From Tannerella sp. (GTDB lineage Bacteria > Bacteroidota > Bacteroidia > Bacteroidales > Tannerellaceae), in assembly GCA_031277335.1 (NCBI GenBank), contig JAITMM010000172.1, positions 1-41,653 of the forward strand: a stretch of DNA of 41,653 nt. The letters run 5' to 3'. This document shows, piece after piece, positions 23,658 to 31,024 of the stretch (its first letter is position 1; the number at the start of each line of letters is the position of its first letter). The notes below the pieces were generated by a model, which worked only from the letters and a program-made list of their open reading frames with translations, ran no database searches and was not told the origin of the DNA. A program made the position numbers and the translations under genes.

Positions 23658-25895
23658 TTATAGTCTTTGTACTTTAAATCTGAACCCGGCATAAATTTTT
23701 CTTCCATGCACAGGTCCCCAAATCATCGTCGCGTCGAAATTGTCGCCGCGCGGATTGCCGGCGTCTATAATCGGTTTTGACTGCGTAAAATTAAACAAAT
23801 TTTCCGAACCAATGTATATAGACCAGGTACGAAAATATTTTGTCATTTGTATATTCCAGATATTGAATGACTTAAAATTTTCATCCCAACGTGGAAATTG
23901 ACTGTCGGGCGTTGGCATCCGGCCGCCTCCGTTGATTTGGGCCGTCACGTCGAACTGCCATTTCTTGAGCGGCGACTGATAGGAAGCTGTGACTAACGCC
24001 TTTCGATTGCTGATCAGCGGTTTTTGAAGCAGTCGCGTCTCGTCCGAAGCGTTGCGATAGTCTGTTTTTGAATCCATATACCGGTAGGCAGCCGTCATGG
24101 TAAAACCGGGCAGGAAAGGAAACGGATAGGTGGCTTCCACCTGAAAACTGTTTGAATAAGATTTTCCGTCGAGGTTATAAAATCTGACGGCATGTGGATC
24201 ACTGTCCATGTCCACTACGACCTGCTTGAGGAAATCCGTATAATACCATTCTGCATTGATTGTCAAATCTTTGCCGAACAATAGGATATAAAATGCAAGA
24301 TTCAATCCCGTGTTCCATGCTTCTTCCTGATCCAGATTGCCGGCAATCTCCGGCTTTCGGCTGCTGGCAAAAAGGAAGTTGTTTTCGGCCAGGATATTGG
24401 CCGTTCTGAATCCTTTTCCGGCTGAAGCACGCAGGTTGAACCAGGTGAAAGGATTGTATTTCAGGTGTATACGTGGAGTAAGGAAGAAATCGTACATTGT
24501 GCTGTAATCTCCTCTGACACCTGCCATAAAAATCAGTTTTTCTTCCAGATTTAAAGTGTATTGCAGGTAGGCGCCCGTGACGGTCTCGGAACGGTTGAAA
24601 ACAGTGCGCTGGCGGTCAAGAAACAGATTCTCATCGAATCCGTCGTAGTTCAGGCTCAATCCGGTGCTGATACTGTGTACAGGGGTAAATGATTTTTCGT
24701 ATAACAGGCTGGCGTACAGATTTTTTTGATAGACATTGTATGCCGTAGAGTCATACATGGATTGCTGTTCGTGGTACGAACCGGACAGGATCATCGCCAC
24801 ACTTTCCACCTTGTCAGGATCGATAATATAGGCTTGTTTTGTGTAGCCCTCCATTCTGTTGGTATGCAGATTGATATGGTACATATTGAGATGTTCGGGC
24901 ATTGTATGCGTCATGCCGTGCATCGTCTGGCCGCCCGTCCTGCTTTCATGCAAATAGCGTATCCCGTATTGGGCGACGTAGTTATTGACCCTGTGCCACC
25001 AGCGGTTCATCAGGTTCACCTGCTCGGTCATCGGCATGTCAAGGAAACTGTCGCCGTTGGCATCATGTTCTGAGTTTTCCTTTGAGTAATGCACAAAGAA
25101 CCCGGTATTTACGTTGTCGCTCACATGCCACGAGGCATCGGCATTGCCTTCATACCTGCCGGCATCGTTGACAAAGAGGTTGGACGAAAACTTGTCGGCT
25201 ATCTGCGGTTTTTTAAATTCCACATTTATCTGTCCTGCAATGGCTTCGTATCCATTTTTCACGGACGAAGTCCCTTTCGACACTTGAATGCTTTCCATCC
25301 AGGGACCCGGAATATAATCCATCCCGTACAATGTGGCCGCTCCCCGGAAATTGGGATAATTCTCGGTCAGCATCTGGACATACGTGCCGGCCAGTCCCAA
25401 CAGTTTGATTTGTCGGGCGCCTGTTGCCGCATCGGCATAAGATACATCGACAGAAGGGTTTGTCTCAAAACTCTCTGCCAGATTGCAACAGGCTGCGCGG
25501 AGAAGTTCCGCGTCTGTAATACGCTGAGTCTGAACGATTGCATTGCGCGATGAAATGGTTCCCAACTGCCTCTCCCTGATCACTACCTCTTCGAGCGCTA
25601 TGTCGTTGCTCAGTTCTATTCGGATAGGCTCGTCATCGCGTGTAATGGAAATGGTATCGTTGTTGTAGCCTATAAAACTGACAATCAGATGTGTATCGTT
25701 TTGTCTTTTCGTCAATTCAAAGTATCCCTCTGCATCTGTCGTCGCGCCCCTGGTCGTTTTGTCCCAACGCACATTGGCTCCAACTACAGGCTGACCTTCC
25801 GTATCAAAAACGCTCCCCTTGATTTGTCTGTTCTGGGCAAAGCAAGGCAACGTAAACAGGAAAATCACTAAGAACCATATATTTATTTTTTTCAT
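23658..25895 (-). CDS. TonB-dependent receptor, probably for a metal
   Basis: This 745-residue receptor has a signal peptide (ending CFAQ), a carboxypeptidase-regulatory-like domain (about 23-100), a plug (about 115-235) and a barrel ending FRFKVQRL. It is not SusC-like: shorter and without a SusD partner. Two neighbouring cysteines (RAACCNLAESF) lie at the plug start, and a His/Met-rich stretch (TMHGMTHTMPEHLNMYH) near residues 320-340 could bind metal. With the adjacent HMA protein this suggests copper or another soft metal, though this is inference. GGG lies 1 nt before the ATG. ThuA is upstream on the same strand, separated by a heptamer repeat. Confidence 0.9.
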   Translation of the reverse strand: MKKINIWFLVIFLFTLPCFAQNRQIKGSVFDTEGQPVVGANVRWDKTTRGATTDAEGYFELTKRQNDTHLIVSFIGYNNDTISITRDDEPIRIELSNDIALEEVVIRERQLGTISSRNAIVQTQRITDAELLRAACCNLAESFETNPSVDVSYADAATGARQIKLLGLAGTYVQMLTENYPNFRGAATLYGMDYIPGPWMESIQVSKGTSSVKNGYEAIAGQINVEFKKPQIADKFSSNLFVNDAGRYEGNADASWHVSDNVNTGFFVHYSKENSEHDANGDSFLDMPMTEQVNLMNRWWHRVNNYVAQYGIRYLHESRTGGQTMHGMTHTMPEHLNMYHINLHTNRMEGYTKQAYIIDPDKVESVAMILSGSYHEQQSMYDSTAYNVYQKNLYASLLYEKSFTPVHSISTGLSLNYDGFDENLFLDRQRTVFNRSETVTGAYLQYTLNLEEKLIFMAGVRGDYSTMYDFFLTPRIHLKYNPFTWFNLRASAGKGFRTANILAENNFLFASSRKPEIAGNLDQEEAWNTGLNLAFYILLFGKDLTINAEWYYTDFLKQVVVDMDSDPHAVRFYNLDGKSYSNSFQVEATYPFPFLPGFTMTAAYRYMDSKTDYRNASDETRLLQKPLISNRKALVTASYQSPLKKWQFDVTAQINGGGRMPTPDSQFPRWDENFKSFNIWNIQMTKYFRTWSIYIGSENLFNFTQSKPIIDAGNPRGDNFDATMIWGPVHGRKIYAGFRFKVQRL

Positions 25896-25933
25896 CCCTT
25901 CTAATTTTAGCTCTTAAAAGCTTATATTTTTTC

Positions 25934-25965
25934 ATTGTCAATTGTCAATTGTCAATTGTCAATTG
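25934..25965. repeat. Tandem ATTGTCA heptamers over the ThuA stop codon
   Basis: Four copies of ATTGTCA plus a partial ATTG. Each junction creates CAATTG. The ThuA stop codon (25959-25961, minus strand) lies inside the repeat, between ThuA and the TonB receptor. Confidence 0.9.
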
Positions 25966-26771
25966 GAAACGAGCCATTTCAGCCCTTCCAAATAATGCCT
26001 CATTAAAACCGGATCGCTGTAATACTCTTTGAGGTGTCCCAGCGCTGAAAACCATTGACGTCCACCGTCGAACGTATTCCACCATACACAGGGGAAGACT
26101 TTTCCGAACGTATTGGGCATCGGTGTGGCAGCAGGGATAAAATCGGGCGACGAGAAATCGGAGACCATCAATACGTGTACAGTAGGGTTCATCTCTTTCA
26201 TCACGTAGAGCTCATCTTTGATCAGCCAGGGCGAAGGAATACCGGCAACGGATGGATGCAAACTGTCTACCACCCACACCGGAAACTCCTGAAGCTGAGG
26301 ATGAAAGTCAAACGTGCCGCCTATCATCTGCTTAAACCAGTCCCAGTCCCGCTCCATCCCGCAGGCAATATGTACGCCCAGCACGCCTTTTCCCGAACGG
26401 ACAAACTTGACCAATCCGTCTCTTTCTTCCTGTGAATCAAAGACATCATTGTTTGTGTTCGACAAAACAATCACATCGTAGGTCTGCAAGTCAGGTGTCG
26501 CAAAGATAGCCGAATTGGCGTTCACATGTAATGTAAAATGCTCATCTTCAGCAAATTTAAGAAACATATCCACACTTGCCTGAATGTTGTCATGGACATA
26601 GCCTTCCCCATTTTCCGTGAAAACCAACACCTTCTTGCCCTCCAGACCCGATGGAGGAGGGGAGCAACTTTGCAGGAGCGGAAGTAAGGTTGAGAACAGA
26701 AGTAATAGAATAGTAATGAATACTTTATATGTACGGATATACGTGACGTATTTCAAATTAAGTTTTCCCAT
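25959..26771 (-). CDS. ThuA-like domain lipoprotein
   Basis: This 270-residue protein has a lipoprotein signal ending in LLPLLQSC (Cys36) after a basic N-terminus. The mature part matches the ThuA (trehalose utilisation) class I amidotransferase-like fold: KVLVFTENGEGYVHDNI, YDVIVLSNTNNDVF, GVLGVHIACGMERDW, GGTFDFHPQLQEF and HPSVAGIP, closing with WFSALGHLKEYY. The family is common in Bacteroidetes near sugar metabolism, but no enzyme activity is well established. It lies upstream of the TonB receptor and may be co-transcribed with it. A -7 element lies at 26798-26805. Confidence 0.88.
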   Translation of the reverse strand: MGKLNLKYVTYIRTYKVFITILLLLFSTLLPLLQSCSPPPSGLEGKKVLVFTENGEGYVHDNIQASVDMFLKFAEDEHFTLHVNANSAIFATPDLQTYDVIVLSNTNNDVFDSQEERDGLVKFVRSGKGVLGVHIACGMERDWDWFKQMIGGTFDFHPQLQEFPVWVVDSLHPSVAGIPSPWLIKDELYVMKEMNPTVHVLMVSDFSSPDFIPAATPMPNTFGKVFPCVWWNTFDGGRQWFSALGHLKEYYSDPVLMRHYLEGLKWLVSN

Positions 26772-26797
26772 GTCTATATAATTTTATATAAGACCGG

Positions 26798-26805
26798 CAA
26801 AAGTA
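26798..26805 (-). promoter_or_regulatory. -7 element of the ThuA-like gene (TACTTTTG)
   Basis: Exact TAnnTTTG on the minus strand, 26 nt before the ATG. No TTTG at the ideal spacing. Confidence 0.5.
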
Positions 26806-26876
26806 TAAAAAAAATCAGAATGAAGCCATGTTGTTCGTACGATTTTATAAAATTAAGAATTTTTATGCCTTTCTTT

Positions 26877-26975
26877 GCTCGACTTTCACTACCTTTGCTT
26901 CACAAAGCGAAGGTAGGCTGCGTCTCGGCAATTTGCAAATAAATTTGCAATTGCGCTCGATTTGCACTACCTTTG
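26877..26975 (+). promoter_or_regulatory. Duplicated promoter region with nested inverted repeats (PurF-like gene)
   Basis: A 21-bp segment starting GCTCGA and ending ACTACCTTTG occurs at 26877-26897 and again at 26955-26975 with two mismatches. The downstream copy completes a good promoter (TTTG 26944-26947, 20 nt, TACCTTTG 26968-26975); its start near 26982 supports ATG 27000. The upstream -7 lies in a 12-bp hairpin (26889-26916, one G-T pair). A second inverted repeat, TTGCAAAT/ATTTGCAA (26933-26950), covers the downstream -33. The pattern suggests operator control. Confidence 0.7.
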
Positions 26976-26999
26976 TACCCGCAAAGCAAAATTAAATCA

Positions 27000-28403
27000 A
27001 TGGGTGGTTTTTTTGGAACAATCTCTAAGTCGGCCTGCGCAGTCGACCTGTTCTACGGAACAGACTATAACTCACATCTTGGAACTCGCCGCGGCGGGAT
27101 GGCGACCCTGCACCAGGGCGTCTTTAAGCGCTCCATTCACAATTTGGAAAATTCATATTTCAGGACACGTTTCGAACCCGAGTTAGACAAGTTTCTCGGC
27201 AACTCCGGCATCGGCATCATCAGCGATACCGATCCGCAGCCTATTTTTATGAACACGCATCTCGGCAAATTTGCCATTGTGACGGTTGCCAAAGTGAATA
27301 ATATGTCCGAACTGGAGCAGGATTTGCTCTCCAAAGGATGTCATTTCTCAGAACTTAGCTCCGGACATACGAATCAGACCGAATTGATTGCCTTATTGAT
27401 AGCCGAAGGCAAAAACTTCGTGGACGGCATTGAGAATGTGTTCAATAAAATCAAAGGCTCCTGTTCCCTGCTGATGCTGACCGATGAAGGTTTGATAGCA
27501 GCGCGCGACAAACTGGGACGTACGCCGGTGATTGTCGCGAAAAAAGAAGGCTCGTATGCCGTCAGCAGCGAACCTTCCAGCTTCCCGAACCTGAATTTCG
27601 ATATCGTGCACGACGTCGGGCCGGGTGAGATCGTCCGGATCACGGACGAAGAGATGATTCAGCTCCGTCCGCCCAACGAACAGATGCAGATATGTTCATT
27701 CCTCTGGGTTTACTACGGTTATCCGACGTCCGAGTTTGAGGGCGTGAATGTGGATACGGCGCGCTATGTCAACGGGATACTCATGGCGGAGAAAGATAAT
27801 GTCGATGTTGATTTTGTCTCCGGCATTCCCGATTCCGGCACGGGAATGGCATTAGGCTATGCCGAAGGGAAAAAGATTCCGCACCGGCGAGCCATTGTGA
27901 AATATACGCCCACCTGGCCGCGCAGCTTTACGCCTGCCAATCAATCGGTTCGCGATCTGGTGGCACGCATGAAACTGATCCCTAACCGCCATTTATTGGT
28001 CGGCAAACGCGTCGTCTTTTGCGACGACTCCATTGTGCGAGGCACTCAGCTACGCGACAGTATGTCAATACTTTATGGCTACGGAGCCAAGGAGGTACAC
28101 ATGCGCGTCGGCAGTCCGCCCATCCTTTTCCCCTGCCCTTTTGTAGGTTTTTCAGCGTCCAAATCGGTGCTGGAGTTGATTGCCCGCCGCGTCATCAAGG
28201 AAATCGAGGGTGATTCGTCAGCCAACGTTGATAAATATGCAATAACAGGCTCCGAACAATACAACTGTTTGGTAGAATGTATTCGTAAAAAGCTAAACAT
28301 TACAAGTTTAAAATATACGGCTGTAGAAGATTTGGTAGCCTCCATCGGCCTACCCAAAGAACGTCTATGCACCCACTGCTATGACAATTCAAGCTATTTT
28401 TAG
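27000..28403 (+). CDS. PurF-like amidophosphoribosyltransferase homologue lacking the N-terminal Cys
   Basis: This 467-residue protein has the two domains of glutamine PRPP amidotransferase: an N-terminal Ntn glutaminase-like part (GTDYNSHLGTRRGGMA, GNSGIGIISD, SCSLLMLTDEGLIAARDKLG) and a C-terminal phosphoribosyltransferase with the PRPP motif VVFCDDSIVRGTQLRDS near 337-353 and GIPDSGTGMALGYAEGKKIP. True PurF needs Cys at position 2 after Met; here the start reads MGGFFGT, and no in-frame upstream start gives Cys. ATG 27000 is fixed by the promoter; a TTG at 26973 overlaps the -7 element and is unlikely. It may be an ammonia-dependent enzyme or have another role. No other purine gene is nearby. 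Confidence 0.82.
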   Translation: MGGFFGTISKSACAVDLFYGTDYNSHLGTRRGGMATLHQGVFKRSIHNLENSYFRTRFEPELDKFLGNSGIGIISDTDPQPIFMNTHLGKFAIVTVAKVNNMSELEQDLLSKGCHFSELSSGHTNQTELIALLIAEGKNFVDGIENVFNKIKGSCSLLMLTDEGLIAARDKLGRTPVIVAKKEGSYAVSSEPSSFPNLNFDIVHDVGPGEIVRITDEEMIQLRPPNEQMQICSFLWVYYGYPTSEFEGVNVDTARYVNGILMAEKDNVDVDFVSGIPDSGTGMALGYAEGKKIPHRRAIVKYTPTWPRSFTPANQSVRDLVARMKLIPNRHLLVGKRVVFCDDSIVRGTQLRDSMSILYGYGAKEVHMRVGSPPILFPCPFVGFSASKSVLELIARRVIKEIEGDSSANVDKYAITGSEQYNCLVECIRKKLNITSLKYTAVEDLVASIGLPKERLCTHCYDNSSYF

Positions 28404-28526
28404 TCATGTTTTGACTCTTTGTACTGAAAAATATAAAAATCAATAAGCGGCGTACAGATAGCCTGAAAGCCTATATTAAAACATTTTATAAGTTTTTTTA
28501 GATTTTCAGTGACATTATTTCTACTT

Positions 28527-28561
28527 TTTGCTTGTCAATAAAAAACTATTTCATATCTTTG
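28527..28561 (+). promoter_or_regulatory. Putative promoter before a small ORF (TATCTTTG)
   Basis: TATCTTTG at 28554-28561 is an exact -7. TTTG at 28527-28530 is 23 nt away; CTTG at 28531-28534 gives 19 nt. A transcript would begin near 28568 and enter the region 28579-28779, so something is probably transcribed there. Confidence 0.5.
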
Positions 28562-28596
28562 CACTTTGTTTAATAGATAAATGTTGGAAAAAGGCT

Positions 28597-28779
28597 ATGT
28601 GGTTAAAAGATGTTTCAAAATTTTCAATTCGGGCATATACTGCTCCTTTGTTTTGTGCCTCTACCCGCAGAAACCTGATGAGCTTGCAAAGCAGTATCGG
28701 TTTTTTCAATTCTGAGATTGCCGATACCTTTGAACAATTGTATAAAGTTGACAAAATTGATTTCCAAGTGAAATATTAG
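28597..28779 (+). CDS. Possible small protein (60 aa), unknown
   Basis: This frame (MWLKDVSKFSIRAYTAP to KVDKIDFQVKY) lies 36 nt after a good -7 element in a gap of about 525 nt (28404-28929). I recognise no family. Another frame from ATG 28579 gives 44 codons (MLEKGYVVKRCFK) and competes for the same transcript, so the coding assignment is unsure; the transcript could also be non-coding. The remainder of the gap is AT-rich, with a tandem TTTCATTTTG pair near 28788 and the MarR promoter. Confidence 0.3.
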   Translation: MWLKDVSKFSIRAYTAPLFCASTRRNLMSLQSSIGFFNSEIADTFEQLYKVDKIDFQVKY

Positions 28780-28870
28780 TCTATTGTTTCATTTTGTTTC
28801 ATTTTGTCCTTTATAATATTTTCAGTATCAACCATTAAAGTGTTATTAAAGAATTTTGTTTAAATCAATT

Positions 28871-28902
28871 TTTGGTGTATCTGATTAAAAACGTTATTTT
28901 CG
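28871..28902 (+). promoter_or_regulatory. marR promoter (TTTG-N20-TATTTTCG)
   Basis: TTTG at 28871-28874 and TATTTTCG at 28895-28902, 20 nt apart, one mismatch from consensus. A start near 28909 leaves about 21 nt before the TTG start codon at 28930, supporting that start. Confidence 0.6.
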
Positions 28903-28929
28903 TGGTTACAAACAGATAAATATATAGAT

Positions 28930-29394
28930 TTGAGAACGGACAAATCACCTTTTATAAAAAAGGACCTCAGAGATGATACAGGGTTTCTAATGTTACAAGT
29001 ATCACATTTATGGGCAGATAGCCATGATAAGGCTTTAAAGAAAAATCATGGGATTTCTCACATGCAATATGCTATATTGGCAAGTATTTGCTGGTTGGTA
29101 TATCATACAGATTCGTATGTTACCCAATCCATTCTTGCCCAGCATACTAAAGTCAATCCGATGACCGTATCGCAGATATTCAAGGTACTGGAATCGAAAG
29201 GCTTAATCTATCGTCAACAACACCCAACCGATATTAGGGCTAAAATCGTAAATCTTACGGATGAAGGTAATAAATTAATGCACAAGGCTTTCAAGACAAT
29301 TTGGGATGTTGACGAAAAGTTCTTTAGAATTTTAGAGCAAGACGAAAAATACTTTAATAGTTTGCTCTACGAATTGATAAAATCAAATAATTAA
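28930..29394 (+). CDS. MarR-family transcriptional regulator
   Basis: This 154-residue winged-helix regulator has HMQYAILASICWLVY, VTQSILAQHTKVNPMTVSQIFKVLESKGLIYRQ (recognition helix) and DIRAKIVNLTDEGNKLM (wing). The start is TTG at 28930; the next in-frame ATG would remove the first dimerisation helix (LRDDTGFLMLQVSHLW). MarR proteins usually repress their own gene and a neighbour, released by a small ligand. The phosphodiesterase-like gene begins 11 nt downstream, so they probably share a transcript. Confidence 0.9.
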   Translation: MRTDKSPFIKKDLRDDTGFLMLQVSHLWADSHDKALKKNHGISHMQYAILASICWLVYHTDSYVTQSILAQHTKVNPMTVSQIFKVLESKGLIYRQQHPTDIRAKIVNLTDEGNKLMHKAFKTIWDVDEKFFRILEQDEKYFNSLLYELIKSNN

Positions 29395-29405
29395 TTAATT
29401 CTCAG

Positions 29406-30206
29406 TTGATTAGATTAATATTTACTTTGTCGTCAGCGTTGTTGATCGTATGTAATACATTCGGTCAGAGACAGTTGTTTCATTCTCACAATGACTATGA
29501 ACAAGAGTTGCCATTTTATCAGGCTTATGCGCAACAGGCTGCGTCTATCGAAGCCGACATCTATTCAACCGACCGGTCGGATGAATTGTTAGTGGCTCAT
29601 AATAAAGAAGATTTAGATGAGGCACCAACATTGGAAGAGGCTTATATCGACCCGATTGTCAGCCTGTTTCGGCTAAATAAAGGCAAGGCTTGGAGAGATT
29701 CGGACAAATGGTTTGTGCTGCTGGTCGACTTGAAAACGCCGGTCGATCCGACATTGGATATTTTGATTCGCAAACTACAACGATATCCTGAAGTCTTTGA
29801 TCCGAATGTGAATCCGTTAGCCGTCCGTGTTGTGATATCAGGCAATCGGCCTCCGGCAGATACGTTTAAAGACTACCCGTACATTATCTCATTCGATGGT
29901 GACAGGATGGACTACACACCGCAACAATTGGAGCGTATTCCGATGATAAGTTTGAATTTCAGGAGTTTCTCTCAATGGAAAGGTGAAGGGGAAATAGCTG
30001 AAGGCGAATTGAAGAAGCTGAACGAACTGATTGCTCAGGCTCATGCTTTAGACAAACCGATTCGTTTCTGGGGAAGTCCGGACAGTCCCGAAGCCTGGAG
30101 TTTGTTTCTTCAAATGGGAATTGATTATATCAATACGGACTTTCCCGAAGCCTGTGCCGCATTTTTGAACTACACGATTTTTCAAGAGAATACAACAATA
30201 CCCTAA
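29406..30206 (+). CDS. Secreted PI-PLC/GDPD-like phosphodiesterase
   Basis: This 266-residue protein has a signal peptide (IRLIFTLSSALLIVCNTFGQ) and features of the TIM-barrel PI-PLC/GDPD superfamily: HSHNDYEQE (first catalytic His), ASIEADIY (metal-binding acidic pair), LLVAHN (second His) and FVLLVDLKTP. It would cleave a phosphodiester in a lipid headgroup or similar; the substrate is unknown. The start is TTG at 29406, as no in-frame ATG precedes the conserved part. It follows marR by 11 nt and converges on yebC after 20 nt. Confidence 0.82.
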   Translation: MIRLIFTLSSALLIVCNTFGQRQLFHSHNDYEQELPFYQAYAQQAASIEADIYSTDRSDELLVAHNKEDLDEAPTLEEAYIDPIVSLFRLNKGKAWRDSDKWFVLLVDLKTPVDPTLDILIRKLQRYPEVFDPNVNPLAVRVVISGNRPPADTFKDYPYIISFDGDRMDYTPQQLERIPMISLNFRSFSQWKGEGEIAEGELKKLNELIAQAHALDKPIRFWGSPDSPEAWSLFLQMGIDYINTDFPEACAAFLNYTIFQENTTIP

Positions 30207-30226
30207 AAGAAAGAGAAACAACTATT

Positions 30227-30946
30227 TTACTCTCCTTCTTTCATATTATGGAAGACATTCTGGACGTCTTCGTCTTCTTCCAGTTTCTCCAATAATTTGT
30301 CGAGCGTCTCGCGCTGTTCTGGAGTTATGTCTTTTACATCGTTAGGAATCCGTACAAATTCACTACTCGTGATTTCAAATCCATTTTCTTCTAAGTATTT
30401 CTGAATTACCGAATTGTTTGCGAACTCACCGTACAGGATGATCTCTTCTTCTTCCTCTTCCAGTTCGTCGACGCCATAGTCAATCAATTCCAATTCAAGG
30501 TCGTCCAACGAAACACCTTCTTTTTTAGCGATATGAAACACACATTTGTGATCAAAGAGAAACTCCAGCGACCCGCTGGTACCCAGTGACCCCCCGAATT
30601 TGTTGAAATAACTGCGCACATTGGCTACTGTGCGAGTGGTATTGTCTGTGGCCGTCTCGACAAAGATAGCGATACCGAAAGGGCCATAACCTTCGTAATT
30701 AACTTCTTTATAGTCTGTGAAGTCTTTCGAGGTGGCTTTCTTGATGGCACGTTCCACATTCTCTTTAGGCATATTTTCCTTCTTTGCCGTCTGAAATAAA
30801 ATGCGCAAACGCGGATTTGTCTCAGGGTCAGGACCTCCTGCCTTCGCTGCAATTGAAATTTCTTTTCCTAACTTGGTGAAAACACGGGCCATATTGCCCC
30901 AGCGTTTCATCTTTCTTGCCTTTCTATACTCAAATGCTCTTCCCAT
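30227..30946 (-). CDS. yebC: YebC/TACO1-family protein
   Basis: This 239-residue YebC protein starts MGRAFEYRKARKMKRWGNMARVFTKLGKEI, with GGPDPETNPRLR, MPKENVERAIKKA and GYGPFGIAIFVETATDNTTRTVANVRSYFNKFGG. Family members act as transcription regulators or, in recent work, help ribosomes through difficult stretches. The open frame extends to 31018, but the extension is translated tandem repeat, so ATG 30946 is the start. The C-terminus is acidic (LEEEEEEIILYG). It lies downstream of pheT on the same strand. Confidence 0.95.
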   Translation of the reverse strand: MGRAFEYRKARKMKRWGNMARVFTKLGKEISIAAKAGGPDPETNPRLRILFQTAKKENMPKENVERAIKKATSKDFTDYKEVNYEGYGPFGIAIFVETATDNTTRTVANVRSYFNKFGGSLGTSGSLEFLFDHKCVFHIAKKEGVSLDDLELELIDYGVDELEEEEEEIILYGEFANNSVIQKYLEENGFEITSSEFVRIPNDVKDITPEQRETLDKLLEKLEEDEDVQNVFHNMKEGE

Positions 30947-30952
30947 ATATAA

Positions 30953-31013
30953 TAATTGAATAACTGAATAACTGAATAACTGAATTTTAAACCTTGAACT
31001 TTGAACTTTGAAC
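30953..31013. repeat. Two tandem repeats: TAACTGAA octamers and TTGAACT heptamers
   Basis: Four octamers (first TAATTGAA, then three TAACTGAA) fill 30953-30984; three TTGAAC units at 7-nt spacing fill 30994-31013. On the transcribed minus strand they read TTCAGTTA and GTTCAAA. They lie between the pheT stop and the yebC start. Confidence 0.9.
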
Positions 31014-31024
31014 CTCAACGTTAC

